Assembly: GCA_946406115.1 (NCBI GenBank) | Contig: OX291561.1 | Location: forward strand, 1,480,273-1,544,272 | DNA length: 64,000 nt | Direction: 5' to 3' | Source: Apoda limacodes | Lineage: Eukaryota > Arthropoda > Insecta > Lepidoptera > Limacodidae | Part shown: one piece after another, positions 23,752 through 35,123 of the stretch | Layout of the letters: each line of letters begins with the position of its first letter | How positions within the stretch are numbered: position 1 is the stretch's first letter | Notes under the pieces: generated by a model | The model's database searches: none | The model's input: the letters and a program-made list of their open reading frames with translations, nothing else | Told to the model about the DNA's origin: nothing | Made by a program: the position numbers and the translations under genes

Positions 23752-26700
23752 GTGGCAAACAAGCCTACGGTCCGCCTGATGGTAAGCGGTCACCGTAGCC
23801 TATGGACGCTTGCAACACCAGGGGCATCACTCGCGCGTTGCCGACCCTTCAGAAATCTAATAACTTCTTTTTTGAAGAACCCCATACTGTAGTCCTTAGA
23901 GAAAACCTTGGCAGGGAGCTCATTCCACAACCCAAGGGTTCGCGGGAGGAAGTTTCTCTGAAACCGCACTGTTCGCGACCATTTTGGTTCCAAAGTGTGA
24001 GAATGAATTCCCTGTCGATGGCGAGCGGTGCGATGGTAGAAAGTAGCCGTGGGCATCATTTCGAACAATTCCTCAGAACACAATCCATTGTACAAGCGGT
24101 AGAACACACACAGGGAGGCAAAGTCTCTCCTCAGACTTAAGGGTTCGATACCGCAAGTGAGTTTGGGATCGTCGACAATTCTCACAGCCCGTCGTTGAAC
24201 CGAGTCAAAAGGGCCAAGCTGGTATCCGGGTGCACCCGCCCAGAGATGGCAGCAGTACTCCATATGGGGCCGGACTTGCGACTTGTAAAGTAGCAACCTT
24301 TGCCCCGACGTGAAGTACTGCTTCGCTCTGTTGAGTACACCAAGTTTTTTGGACGCCAGCTTTACCTTGCCTAGCAAATGATCTCGGAACTGAACATCGC
24401 TGGAGATGTCAACGCCAAGGATCCCAATGCTCTTGGAGATGGAGAGGGGAGTGTTCTGGAATTGTGGGACTACAGTGAATGGGGTTTTCTTAGCGGTGAA
24501 CGCGCAGACTTGTGTCTTTGAAGGGTTGAATCGGACCAAGTTTTCCCGCCCCCAGTCAGAGACTTTGGACAGACCGATCTCGATTTGAGACACAAGTTCT
24601 TCACGCTTTTCCTCCACAACGGAACGTGGGATGCTTGCACGGCCCGTGTAATAAGCGTCTCCAGTACTGTCATCTGCATAGCAATGTATGTTGTTGATGT
24701 CCAACATATCATTGATGTGCAGTAGAAACAGCGTAGGAGACAGCACAGAGCCTTGCGGGACACCAGCATTAATGTCCATGCTATCAGAGCAACTACCGTC
24801 AACTACGGCTCGTATGCTTCTGCCGGACAAAAAGCTAGCCACCCATTTGCACAAACCCTCGGGCACTCCGTAAGAAGGCAACTTCGATAGAAGACCCCGG
24901 TGCCAGACCCGATCGAACGCCTTCGCTATGTCCAGGCTACATGCCAATGCCTCCCCCTGACTCTCAATGGCTAGTGCCCATCGGTGTGTGAGATACACTA
25001 GAAGGTCACCAGTTGAGCGACCGTGGCGAAAGCCATATTGACGGTCACTGATCAGGTCGTGTTTTTCTAGGTATCTCAAAAGCTGTGTGTTGATCACACG
25101 CTCCATCACCTTGGAGAGGAGAGAGGTTATAGCGATAGGCCTGTAATTCGATGGATCTGATCTATCGCCCTTTTTGGGCACCGGGTGCACATTTGCAGTC
25201 TTCCATGAAGACGGAAATTGCCTAGTGTGGTAGGAAAGCGTGAAGAGGCGCGTGAGTACAGGACATAACTCAGGAGCACACTGCTTAAGCACCACTGCTG
25301 GTATGCCGTCTGGCCCACTCGACTTATGAACGTCTAGGGAAAGCAACGCCCGCCGGACCTCGCGCTGTGTTATAGTGATTTCCGGCATGGTCTTACCGCA
25401 CCACGGTAAAGTAGGTGGTACAGCGCCTTCGTCGTTCACATTCGAGTTAGAGGCAAAGAGACTGCCCAATAGATCGGCTTTCTCTTTTGCACTGTGGGCC
25501 AAGTCACCATCGGTCTTTCGCAGTGGTGGTAATGACGACTGGCAGAAGTTCCCCTCGGCAGCTTTAGCAAGCGACCAGAAAGCACGACTCCCAGAAGGAT
25601 AGCTCGCAAGTCGCCCACCTATTTTGCCGATGAATTGGAATTTTGCTCTGGCAGTTGCTTTCTTACTGAACCTCGAGGCAGCATTTAATTTGCGTTTTAA
25701 CTCAGAAATATTCGGATCCTTATTATTACGAGCCGTGGTCCAAGCCTCATACGCAGTTTGCTTAAGAATTTTAGCTTCTCTGCAAGGCCTATTAAACCAC
25801 GGTCGTTTTTTGACGCCGGCAGCTACTCGCAGGTTAGGAATGAAACATTCCATACCAGCGAGGATTGTCTCAGTGACTGCGGCTGCGCAGACGTCAGGAT
25901 CTTCTGAGCTATAGCAGATCTGCCTCCACGGGTACGATGCATAAAATTCTCGCAATCCATCCCAGTCTGCCGACTTATAATGCCACACACGACGCCAATT
26001 AGTTGGCCCAGAAGGATCGGGTTGTGTGCATGACAATCGAGTCCGGATGAGACAGTGGTCCGAGGAGCCAAGAGGCGCATCCACTGAGACGGAGTATCCA
26101 TCCGGACGTGTAGTCAGCAGAAGGTCCAGTAAGGAGCTTGTATGGTCCTCTATATCTGGTATTCTCGTTGGAGAAAGTACCAGCTGAGAGAATCCATAGG
26201 TCAGAGCAAATTCATGAGCAGATATCCCTGCATAGTTATTGGTTCGAGAACTGAGCCACTCACGATGGTGGGCGTTAAAGTCTCCCAAAATAACTACTTC
26301 TGCTGTAGGATATTGCTCTAGAACTTTGTCAGTCGTCAAACTCAGGTGCGTGAAGAGTCGAGTTACGTCCGTGTCACTGCTATGAGACCTGTATAGGCAC
26401 GCATAGATACGAGTGTGGCCCCCATGATCTACGCGCACCCACAATATCGACAGGTCCCTGTCTTCAAGGCTATGAAGTCGGCGACAGCAGATATCCTCCC
26501 GGACGAACATACATACACCGGCACGACTCAAAAAATTGTGCTCGAGTTTGTAGCCGGGATAACGAAGGTATGATGTGTCGGCCGGGCAGGATATCTGCGT
26601 CTCCGTTAGAAAAAGAATGGTTGGCTGCGCAGTCTCGAGATGGTGATGGACTGCGTTAAGATTTGCGTGAATACCCCTTATGTTGCAAAAATCTACATTA

Positions 26701-26900
26701 TATGTGGATGGAGTAACCGCTGTCAAAACTCTTTTCTTTTTTCTGTTCCTGGCCATTTTGTTTGAAGTAACTTAGACTACGGATGAGGATTCACTGCACA
26801 GACAGCTTAGAAGACAAAAAGTTGCGGTACTAAGACTGCCGAAGCTCAACACAGATGATGCGGTTGCTGGCACGGCGGGCGGAAGGGCCCCTGATCCCCC
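23752..26900 (-). mobile_element. Non-LTR retrotransposon with intact ORF (family N, copy 1)
   Basis: The 3' end begins with GGTGGCAAACAAGCCTACGG on the + strand, a terminus I associate with lepidopteran LINE/SINE ends, next to A-rich DNA (CAACAAAACAA). The 5' boundary is uncertain, about 26,890-26,910. It carries one long ORF and no ORF1. Flanks on both sides contain TATCAAAGTAACC/TCATCAAAGTCGCC-like DNA, suggesting insertion into a locus with that repeat. Confidence 0.75.
23790..26756 (-). CDS. Endonuclease / reverse transcriptase polyprotein, 988 aa
   Basis: Encodes the whole target-primed retrotransposition machine. The APE-type endonuclease occupies residues about 20-240, with FCNIRGIHAN, LFLTETQI, VVILGDFNAHHREW and GSSDHCLIRT. 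The RT occupies about 470-760, with SSGPDGIPAVVLK, NYRPIAITSLLSKVMERVI, LDIAKAFDRVW, AGVPQGSVLSPTLFL and the catalytic CYADDSTGD. The C-terminal domain has LGVDISSDVQFRDHL and MEYCCHLWAGAPG. The reading frame is uninterrupted. ATG at 26,756 follows TTCAAACAAA; a short basic N-terminus (MARNRKKKRVL) precedes the endonuclease. The clade is within the APE-type Jockey/CR1 assemblage but I do not name it. Copies 2 and 3 lie at 11.2-11.8 and 53.9-61.4 kb. Confidence 0.9.
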   Translation of the reverse strand: MARNRKKKRVLTAVTPSTYNVDFCNIRGIHANLNAVHHHLETAQPTILFLTETQISCPADTSYLRYPGYKLEHNFLSRAGVCMFVREDICCRRLHSLEDRDLSILWVRVDHGGHTRIYACLYRSHSSDTDVTRLFTHLSLTTDKVLEQYPTAEVVILGDFNAHHREWLSSRTNNYAGISAHEFALTYGFSQLVLSPTRIPDIEDHTSSLLDLLLTTRPDGYSVSVDAPLGSSDHCLIRTRLSCTQPDPSGPTNWRRVWHYKSADWDGLREFYASYPWRQICYSSEDPDVCAAAVTETILAGMECFIPNLRVAAGVKKRPWFNRPCREAKILKQTAYEAWTTARNNKDPNISELKRKLNAASRFSKKATARAKFQFIGKIGGRLASYPSGSRAFWSLAKAAEGNFCQSSLPPLRKTDGDLAHSAKEKADLLGSLFASNSNVNDEGAVPPTLPWCGKTMPEITITQREVRRALLSLDVHKSSGPDGIPAVVLKQCAPELCPVLTRLFTLSYHTRQFPSSWKTANVHPVPKKGDRSDPSNYRPIAITSLLSKVMERVINTQLLRYLEKHDLISDRQYGFRHGRSTGDLLVYLTHRWALAIESQGEALACSLDIAKAFDRVWHRGLLSKLPSYGVPEGLCKWVASFLSGRSIRAVVDGSCSDSMDINAGVPQGSVLSPTLFLLHINDMLDINNIHCYADDSTGDAYYTGRASIPRSVVEEKREELVSQIEIGLSKVSDWGRENLVRFNPSKTQVCAFTAKKTPFTVVPQFQNTPLSISKSIGILGVDISSDVQFRDHLLGKVKLASKKLGVLNRAKQYFTSGQRLLLYKSQVRPHMEYCCHLWAGAPGYQLGPFDSVQRRAVRIVDDPKLTCGIEPLSLRRDFASLCVFYRLYNGLCSEELFEMMPTATFYHRTARHRQGIHSHTLEPKWSRTVRFQRNFLPRTLGLWNELPAKVFSKDYSMGFFKKEVIRFLKGRQRASDAPGVASVHRLR

Positions 26901-27230
26901 TCTGTTGTTCCCCCTATCATCAAAGTCGCCCCATGTTTTGAAAGTCACCCCAATCTACGGCAGGTGATTTTGATCGGAAGACATCCGTTATGAAGCGTTT
27001 AAGTCTATCATCACTTCCTACCGTAGGTCCTATAAGTATTGAAATGAAATTCAATAATTGTCTTTAATCAATTCTTAGTTGTTTATTTTCGGATTGTTAA
27101 AAATTGTATAAATTATCCCTTTCAGAAATGGACTGTATTGAAACGAACGCAAAATCTTTAAAAGGGACAGTAACTAATTTCAAGGAAATATGTATAGGGG
27201 AGCATGGGGATTAGTGTATCCTTTGAACAT
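26901..27230. other. No gene seen
   Basis: Transition DNA with AAAGTCGCCCC and AAAGTCACCCC motifs; no coding. Confidence 0.45.
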
Positions 27231-27641
27231 TCAATATATACATATGTATTGTATGAAATAATCCATATTTTTTTTTAAATGGCAAACGAATGGGTCACAG
27301 TCAATACACTGCTGGGTTACATTGGATCTTATGAGGCACGTATGCTCTCGTTTCTCGTTATCAATTATGTGAGTCTGACTGCATTCTTCAGTTCTATTTT
27401 CCGAAAGCTCATATTCATTTTCTAGCTGTCGGTCGGTAACATTACTGGGGGCGAAGTCATCGTCGATAAAAATATCTCTGTTAAAAGGGAAAATGCCCGT
27501 TGCCTTGAATCCACTGCAAATATTATTCGGTGTCATCGCCTTCATGTGAGCTTCTTTAACACATCAGCCACATCGTAAATGGAAAAGGTTTTACCAGGGT
27601 TGCGCATTATCCAACTGTCAACAGCTTTATGGTTTGCCATT
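27231..27641 (-). pseudogene. pogo-like transposase 1, C-terminal part
   Basis: Reads NHKAVDSWIMRNPGKTFSIY, then after a 1-base frameshift near 27,550 MKAMTPNNICSGFKATGIFP and FNRDIFIDDDFAPS, a typical end of pogo/Tigger-like DDE transposases. At 27,642-27,645 a TTAA marks where piggyBac 1 entered. The missing upstream part is found beyond the other piggyBac end (38,044-38,170, and mirrored at 40,358-40,484), where the frame rejoins at the TTAA inside a GPFK motif. Confidence 0.8.
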
Positions 27642-27808
27642 TTAACCCTTTGACTGGTATAGTAACTGAGCAAGGTTACTGAAATGAAACATTATGATAT
27701 GAATAGGCCTATTTATTTACTTATTTTTAAAGATGAAAAAATATTTTTAATTCTTGAATTTATATATAAAAAACATGGTGGCAATCAAGTTGCCACTGTC
27801 AGTGTAGG

Positions 27809-28158
27809 CTACCGGGTTATTCCCTTATAATGTGAAAATTTTTGAAGCATTGCATTCAGCATGGTGCCTATCTGACATCTGTTGCATTGCATTTTAGATC
27901 TTTTATTATTTTATTTTGTGCTACATAGCCTACACCTTCTGTAAGTAGGTAATTCTTCCGCCCAATGCTCTCCCAGGTCTGAATAGCGAAGTTCTTCAGG
28001 TACTCCGTGATTTTTTTTTGTCTTGACTCATTTTCAAGAAATTTTCGTTTTTTGGAAGCAAACTTTAGCAAAGAAGCAAAAGAACTTTTACGGAAAGTAG
28101 CATTAGCTACTGATTGTCATGAGAGTATAATCCGAAATTCTTTGTGTGTCAAAGGACT
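27809..28158 (-). pseudogene. piggyBac 1 transposase, cysteine-rich C-terminus
   Basis: The minus strand reads RKFLENESRQKKITEYLKNF in one frame, and further on, after a frameshift, RCRLCSTK, SKMQCNRCQIG and LQKFSHYKG ending at 27,809. The C-x2-C ... C-x2-C pair is the C-terminal zinc-binding region of piggyBac transposases. Separated from the main body by the J2 insertion. Confidence 0.75.
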
Positions 28159-28732
28159 ATGGTTTCAAAGTCAAAGTCAAAGTCAAAATGGTTTATTCAA
28201 ATAAGGATTTTACAATCACTTTTGAATCGGCAACGTTATAGATTATTATTTTTTGAACCCTCCCACCTTCCCGCCGGTTCAAAATGTTGTTGATTTCTAC
28301 CGAGAAGAATCCGGCAAGACACTGGATAGTTACTCTTTTAAAAACACTTTCAATAATACAAATAAACTAAAAATACAATTATTGTTTTAAATAAAAAAAA
28401 TTTAGCCGTACAATTTTATGTTATTTCCATTTTAATTTGGTTTACCTATGCATCCTGTAATTGAGTATCATCAGTTCCAAGGATTTTTATCATTTACATA
28501 GTCTGAAATATTGTAGTATGCCTTTTTACAAAGTACCTGCTTGATAAAAGATTTAAATTTACTTATTGATAGATTTTGAATTTTATTGGGAACTTTGTTG
28601 TAAAAGTGTATACATTGCCCCATAAAAGAGTTACTTATTTTGTGTAGACGTGTATCATGCACCAACAGCTTATTTTTACTTCTAGTATTTACTTTGTGAA
28701 CGTCACTTTTCTTGCTGAAACTATTGAAGTTT

Positions 28733-29198
28733 GGAGTCCAGCGTTATGCCAAGTAAGACTGTTGAATTAACAAGTTCTAATTGCTCGCCATTAATATTAA
28801 TACATGTCTGTCTCTGACTAACATTTGGTAATGTAAATTTAACACATTTGGTTTTTTTTTCATTAAGTAATTATTAGCGTTAAACCAATTTACAATTTTA
28901 GAAAGGGCATTATTTAATTCATTATAATATGTCTGTCGTCTCTTAACTTTAAAAAGCAAAGAGGTGGAGTCCAGCGTTATGCCAAGTAAGACTGTTGAAT
29001 TAACAAGTTCTAATTGCTCGCCATTAATATTAATACATGTCTGTCTCTGACTAACATTTGGTAATGTAAATTTAACACATTTGGTTTTTTTTTCATTAAG
29101 TAATTATTAGCGTTAAACCAATTTACAATTTTAGAAAGGGCATTATTTAATTCATTATAATATGTCTGTCGTCTCTTAACTTTAAAAAGCAAAGAGGT
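28733..29198. repeat. 233-bp tandem duplication inside J2
   Basis: Unit 1 (28,733-28,965) and unit 2 (28,966-29,198) appear identical, beginning GGAGTCCAGCGTTATGCCAA and ending AAAGCAAAGAGGT. It repeats the post-YADD coding region (KVKRRQTYYNELNNALSKIV). Confidence 0.95.
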
Positions 29199-29457
29199 GT
29201 CATCAGCAAATAAGACAGTGTCATGGTTTTTTACATGATATGGGAGATCATTAATGTAAATAAGAAATAGAAAAGGACCTAAAATTGAGCCCTGAGGGAC
29301 TCCCATAGTGACTGCTGATCCCGGAGATCTTTCACCGTTGACATCTATTTTCTGTACTCTCCTACTCATATAGGATGTCAAAAGGTCGAGAGCTTTGCCT
29401 CTAATACCATAGTGATGTAGCTTCCTGATGAGATTTTCATGTTGAACACAGTCAAAT

Positions 29458-29742
29458 GCCTTAGATAAATCACAAAACACTCCAAGGGCGTCATGCGAAT
29501 CCTCCCAGGCGTTATATATATTTTTTAATAGTGCCACTCCTGCATCGGTTGTGGAACGGCCTTTCATAAAGCCAAACTGTTTACTACTAAGTAGGTCATT
29601 GCCTTAGATAAATCACAAAACACTCCAAGGGCGTCATGCGAATCCTCCCAGGCGTTATATATATTTTTAATAGTGCCACTCCTGCATCGGTTGTGGAACG
29701 GCCTTTCATAAAGCCAAACTGTTTACTACTAAGTAGGTCATT
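29458..29742. repeat. 143/142-bp tandem duplication inside J2
   Basis: Units 29,458-29,600 and 29,601-29,742 both begin GCCTTAGATAAATCACAAAA. The second lacks one T of a T run. It duplicates the LSKAFD region of the RT. Confidence 0.95.
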
Positions 29743-30870
29743 AATACAGAAATGGCTTACCATATGACAACGTATGATTTTTCCAAAAATTATTAGGATG
29801 TGTTGAACTACCTGATTTAAAAAGAGGTATAACTTTGCTAAGTTTCATCTCATCAGGAAACACACCACTATCAACACAACTATTAAAAATTATGGCTATG
29901 GGCTGTGCTATATACATGAATTATTGAATTTATAGTTTTTACAGGAAGTCCCCAAAGGTCTGTGGTGTTTTTAATTTCTAATGTTTTAAATGTATGAATG
30001 ATATCCGTAGGACTAATGTTTTTAAATACAAAGGGAACGTTACATACAGGAACACTAGTTTTTAATAATTTTTCTGCTAAGATTGGACTTGAGTTTAGAT
30101 GTTCAGTTGTTTTGAATGGAATATTCCTAAAAAACTGTTCAAAGGCAACTGCTACCTCAGAATTTGTTTTAAAACTAGCATCATCTACAATCAACTCAAA
30201 GTCCTGACAAGAATTCCTAGCTTTACCAGTTTCATTATTTATTATGTTCCATGTAGTTTTTATTTTATTTGTTGAATTTTTTACTTTATGTCTGAGGTGA
30301 ATTGCTTTTGCAACAAGACAGACCTTTTTAAAGGTTTTTGAGTTTTTTTTTAAATATTCCCTAAATATTTGGCTATTATTATATGTTTTTTCTTTATATA
30401 ATTCATACAGTTTACGCCTACTTTTATGAATACCTGGGATAGCCCATTCACTAAAACTAAAGCGACTGGAAATAAGTTTCTTTTTTGCAGTATATATTTT
30501 ATTATACTCTGTAGTAATAGTGTCAAGAACAGTATTGTACATATCATTTGGGTCGCCATTATAAAGCAAATCTGGAAGTTTATGCATTAAGTTAGATTAA
30601 AATGATTCAATCCGTTTAGTTGTTATTGGTATAAATTTAATTTCCTCGTTAATAATACTATTCTTTCTTTCTAAAACCACTAACTGTCCACAATGATCTG
30701 ACTCTAGATTGCTTACAATTGATTTTTGAATTGGTTTTATGTCAGTAAATATATTGTCGATGCAAGTGGCACTGGATACAGCAATTCTATTTGGTTCACA
30801 AAACAAATTATTTAAATTAAAAGACTGAAATAAGGCAAGCAATCTGGTGCTTAATGAGCTTTCGAGGATT

Positions 30871-32345
30871 AGAATTGTAAAGTATGTATGCATTTGTGAT
30901 AGCTGCATCGATGAGGAAATAAAATATACGTTTCCACCATTTACTGCTCTTTCTGCTTACTGCATATGTGGCCCTCCTATTGTCGAAGCGGTCGACTCCC
31001 CCCATACGCCTCGTGTACTCTTTCACTGAAAGTGGACAAGAAAATGTTTTTCTTAAGCATCTTTTTGAGTTTTTTCACAATTAGATTTTTTCTTTGGATG
31101 AAATGCGCTGCTAAGTATTGTAATGCGACATCGATCTTCTTGGCATCCAAATCTTTATCACCAGTAGGCTTAGGCTTCGTGACCAGTAATGGCATATCTT
31201 ACCGATCGCATCTATTTGTAGCTGTAGCGTATTTCCGTTTAAGAACTGTATTAGACCAGAACTAAAAAAAAAGTGATCATACGCTACACGACCATTCTAA
31301 CGTTCTCTTATTCAGAGTCTGGCAAAGACATGTCTCTACGTTATCACCCTTTCCTATGTAAATTTTAAATTGGTATAAGTAACCCGAATCACTATCTGCT
31401 CGAGCCCATACCTTGATAGCCGTACCATACCGTTTTATTGGCTTCAAAGGCATATCTGCTTCAAAGTAGAGAGACCCTTGAATTTAATCGAACACTTATC
31501 AATCGACTGAGAATATGTGTGTTTGGTTTTATTTTGGCACTGCACATTTATGTGCTCTATCAGTGGCCTTATTTTATTTAATTTATCATAATTGTCGTCA
31601 TTGCGGCTAGGAATATTAGTATTATCATTGATATGTGGATATATCATAATTTTTTGGAACCTTTTCTCTACCTAATTTCTACTACTTGCAACAGTGGGTC
31701 GCTTGACCAATAATCTTCTATGCTCGGAAGTCGATGTATTCCCATTTGAATTATCATCCCTAAAAGAGCTTTTATTTCTACAGCAGTCGTTGGTTGAAAA
31801 TTTTGATCATTAAATTGTGAAGCATATAGATTAGTTTGATTGATTATATCTATTGCATCTGAATCGAAAAATATTTCAAAATAAACAATCGGTTTTGTCC
31901 TGTTGGCTATGTTCCGCAGTGGTTCTATAGAAATAAAATCAAAAACAGACATATTAGGATTGCTTAGCCAAGCCTCCTTTTTCCATTCATAGAATTCTAG
32001 ATCAGAATCATCTGATTTAGAGTCATCCTCATAATTTGAAGAAGAAAGTATTATTTGTAGTCCTTTAGTTCGTGTTGGTTGTGGTGATACAGATTGTAGT
32101 CTATTACCGCGGTGTAATAATCCATGATGAGAACATCCTGGTTCTGGACGTGCGTTGAGGTTCAGGTGATAATGGTTTCGAAAAAAATCTTACAAGACGT
32201 CTGAAACTATAATATTCTCAACCATGTTTGATGAAAATATGTTCTAAATCCTCATTTTCCGAGATTTCTCAGAAATAGTCCCATCTGGAAAACCAAATTT
32301 GTCTTCCAACTCCTTTTCTATTTCCTTTTTACTTAAAATTCTACT
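30871..32345 (-). pseudogene. piggyBac 1 transposase, N-terminal and catalytic parts
   Basis: ATG at 32,345 opens MSRILSKKEIEKELEDKFGF. 31,952-31,668 reads DFISIEPLRNIANRTKPIVY, then LLGMIIQMGIHRLPSIEDYW. 31,431-31,330 reads MPLKPIKRYGTAIKVWARAD, then YQFKIYIGKGD. Around 31,285 AYDHFFF is a degraded second catalytic aspartate region, and 31,005 has RRMGGVDRFDN with the third. It ends at the J2 insertion in FLIDAAITNAYILYNSNPRK. Several frameshifts and stops are present. These motifs are those of piggyBac (DDD) transposases, which cut at TTAA. Confidence 0.85.
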
Positions 32346-32655
32346 CATCATCTGTAAAATAAATAATAAAATTATAAGCGATAACTGGCACTGGCGATAA
32401 TATTGCCACCATGACATGCATGGGGCACGACAGTGGCAAAGATATTGCCACCTCGATTTTTGGTTCTTAGAAAAAAAACTGCTCATTTTTTACATAAAAT
32501 AAATATTATATATTATAAATTATTAAACCGTACTCACAAATATGGAAGTTGTAGTAAACAAAAAAAAAACAAAAACTTACCAAAGTAATGCTTACAATGA
32601 TGAGATTTTTGGCGATTTCTTTAAATATTAAAAAACAGTCACATTTAACAATGCG

Positions 32656-32804
32656 TGTTTAGGAATGAAGCTTCTTGCTTCAATAATGTAGATTTATTAT
32701 ATTATGTATAACGCAATGTTGTTCAAATATTGTTGCGTCGGCGCGGTGCACAGATAATAGTCGCACTGTCCGTTGACGATTCGAAAGTCATGCGGGCGTG
32801 AACA
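32656..32804 (-). repeat. BEL/Pao LTR (3' LTR of the minus-strand element)
   Basis: In sense orientation it starts TGTTCACGCCCGCATGAC and ends CATTCCTAAACA, i.e. TGTT...AACA ends. It is flanked by ATGCG (32,651-32,655). It is 149 bp against 198 bp for the LTR at 37,661, because two internal blocks are missing. Confidence 0.8.
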
Positions 32805-34237
32805 TCCTCCGCGGCGTTGGAAACTTGATTCCAACTGTTGGCAGGATTTTTTGAAGTGGTAGAGGTGTGGATAAGTCTTTATTGTTTGTCTTCAGCATCA
32901 GGTTCAGACAATGGTACGAGGCACATTCGGTTAACAGCACGCTTCACTGTTCCTTTGGTAGTATGGCCGTCAGCAACTCTGCATATTCCATCTTTGCCAT
33001 TATATAATTTACTGACGCGGCCCATTTTCCAATGAAGTGGCATAAGGTTATCCTCTTTTAGTATTACAAGGTCTCCTACTTGAAGTGAAGTGGGCTGGTC
33101 CTTTCTCCATTTAGTACGATTCTGTAGCTCAGCCATGCACTCTCGACGCCATTTCTCTCAAAATAGCTGCCGGACTTGCTCGATGCGCTGGTATCGGTTA
33201 GGTCTTGAGCTATTAACCGGTATCGATGGCACAGACGTCAGCGGGCGGCCGATTAAAAAATGCCCAGGAGTTAAAGGATTAAGGTCCATAGGGTCAGATG
33301 AAAGTGGGGTAATGGGACGAGAATTTAGGATTGCTTCAATTTGTGTGATAGCGTCTCTAACTCCTCATAGTTTAAGGAGGCGTTGCCTGCTACGCGTTTA
33401 AGATGATGATTTGCAGATTTAACGCCTGCTTCCCATATTCCACCAAAATGGGGTGAGTAGGCGGGAGAGAAAACGAATTTAATTGCCTCGTTGGCAGCGT
33501 AATCCGTAACTAGTTGGCGGCTGGATTGTATGATTCTACCTAAGTCATTATTAGCGTCCACAAAGTTCTTACCGTTATCGCAATAGATGACATAGGGCTT
33601 GCCACGGCGCGATACAAAATTGCGCAGACATGATATGAAAGCTTCAGTTGACAGATCACTGACAACTCCTAAATGAAGGCCTTTTGTGACAAGGCAAACA
33701 AATACGCAAAGGTAGGCTTTTGTAACACGGTTACCTCGTCCCTTTTTTGATGAGATCATGAAAGGTCCAGCAAAGTCAATACCGCACGAATTAAAAGGGA
33801 AGTTTGGATGAATTCTTACATTGGGCAAGTTGCCCATTTTTGGCTGCATAGTCTGACCTCGCATACGAGAACAGACAACGCACCTTTTTGATATGGCCCG
33901 AGATAAGTTTCTGCCACCAAGTGGCCAGAACCTTTCTCTAATGGGAGACAAAAGCAGCTGGGGACCAGCGTGGAACAAACGTAAGTGTTCATATTGCATT
34001 ATAAGTTTTGTTAAGTGATGCTTAGCATCTAATAAGATAGGATACTTTTTATCATATTGACAATCAGACTGAGCTAATCTACCTCTTACTCTGACTAAAT
34101 TATTTGTATCTATAAATGGATTAAGTGGTAAAAGTTTACTTTTTTAGTGCAATTCTTTATTATTTCTAATTTGTTTTATGTCTTTTTCGAAAGACTCAGC
34201 CTGACATTGTCTTAATAAAAGGGTTGACGATCGTTCA
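32805..34237 (-). pseudogene. BEL/Pao pol 3' part: integrase and C-terminal domain
   Basis: In minus-strand order: pre-integrase linker (RGRLAQSDCQYDKKYPILL, LTKLIMQYEHLRLFHAGP), integrase core with the three catalytic acidic sites in GIDFAGPF, YVIYCDNGKNFVDANN and SPHFGGIWEAGVKSANHHL, then [20 protein letters not shown] after a frameshift near 33,365. An in-frame stop lies near 33,170, followed by the BEL-type C-terminal domain (VGDLVILKEDNLMPLHWKMG). It ends just before the LTR. There is also a stop near 34,145. This is an endogenous retroelement copy and is non-functional as it stands. Confidence 0.87.
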
Positions 34238-34242
34238 AGTTC

Positions 34243-34757
34243 ATGCCAAACTACGGGAGTGCCAAACTAGATTGGGATGAACCAGTACCAGACCAATTAG
34301 CAAAAAAATGGGCTACTTTAAAAAACAATCTACATCATTTATCGGGCATTGTCTTACCACGTTGTGTTCTAATTGGCATTCCAGAAGTCCACGGCATCAA
34401 GCTGCATTGCTTCGTTGATGCTTCTCAGCAGGCTTACGGTGCGTGTGTCTACATATGCTCGCGCGATACATTGCTGTTAGGTTACTATGTGCTAAGACAA
34501 GAGTTGCACCTATAAAAACTCTGACTATTCCATGATTAGAGCTAACGGCTGCCCTTTTAGGAGCCCAATTGTCCGATAAAGTTTTGAAGCCTATTCCCTA
34601 CAATGTCACTCATATACACATGTGGACACATTCTACTGTGGTTCTTGGCTGGCTAAAAACACAAAACAAAGCTTTACAAACATTTGTCCGTAGGGTTAAG
34701 GAGGCAACAGTGACTCATGTGTTTTTCGAAAAAGCTAAATTAAATATAAATCCTTAT
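34243..34757 (+). pseudogene. BEL/Pao pol fragment: RT end and RNase H, opposite strand
   Basis: The plus strand reads KLDWDEPVPDQLAKKW, HCFVDASQQAYGACVYICSR, a stop after ELHL, then AQLSDKVLKPIPYN and HSTVVLGWLKTQNKALQTFV. This is the RT connection and the start of RNase H of a BEL element. It abuts the minus-strand integrase fragment head to head at about 34,240, so an inversion or strand switch has happened inside BEL sequence. Confidence 0.8.
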
Positions 34758-34861
34758 TGATTGATATGAAACTTATACATATTATTCATTAACTATTATA
34801 GTTTAACACTGCATCAACACAATTCCATAAAATAAATAATAGAAAACAAAAAAAAAAGATT

Positions 34862-34925
34862 TTTGAGCCACTGTGCACACCCAGGTGTCCACAGTGACCC
34901 AACCCTGGGGTCCACAGTGACTCAT
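34862..34925. repeat. Subterminal repeats of pogo-like element 2 (3' side)
   Basis: Contains CCACTGTGCACACC, GTCCACAGTGACCCAA and GTCCACAGTGACTCATC. The same CACAGTGACTCA motif occurs on the other side of the gene, at 39,048-39,105 and mirrored at 39,420-39,479. These may be transposase-binding sites. Confidence 0.55.
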
Positions 34926-35123
34926 CAAAAGGAGTAATAAAAATAGTCATAATAATTCAAGCTTTATATATTTATTAAAGAAAAAACAAGTTATTCTAAC
35001 AGTCTACAAACTCTTTGTCTTACAAACAATGCTAACAATGTGACTTTTCTTATAAAATTAAGTAAGTATTAATATGTCAAATAATGTAAATTGGAAATTT
35101 AATAAACATTTATTAACAATAAT

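Larger units (their letters stand above)
28159..30870 (-). pseudogene. Jockey-type non-LTR element (family J2, copy 2)
   Basis: In minus-strand order: endonuclease end (CIDNIFTDIKPIQKS, LESDHCGQLVVL; 30,597-30,870), linker (30,587-29,883), RT core (MKGRSTTDAGVALLKNI, VFCDLSKAFDCVQHEN, MGVPQGSILGPFLFLIYIND, TVLFADDTSLLF; 29,567-29,010) and C-terminus (VHDTRLHKISNSF, FYNKVPNKIQNLS; 28,665-28,471). The tail is (TTTGAC)n at 28,159-28,185. About the middle of the C-terminal domain is deleted near 28,730, and two tandem duplications break the RT. It is inserted in the piggyBac 1 transposase gene and is 5'-truncated within the endonuclease. Confidence 0.85.

Noticed and set aside
24406..25914. Plus-strand ORFs opposite the 988-aa RT ORF
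   Set aside because: They are antisense shadows of a GC-richer coding region and have no motifs of their own.
23300..27641. One pogo element split by the family N retrotransposon
   Set aside because: The N-terminal piece (23.3-23.5 kb) is downstream of the C-terminal piece (27.2-27.6 kb) on the shared strand, so the order is wrong, and the C-terminal piece is better explained by the TTAA join at 38 kb.
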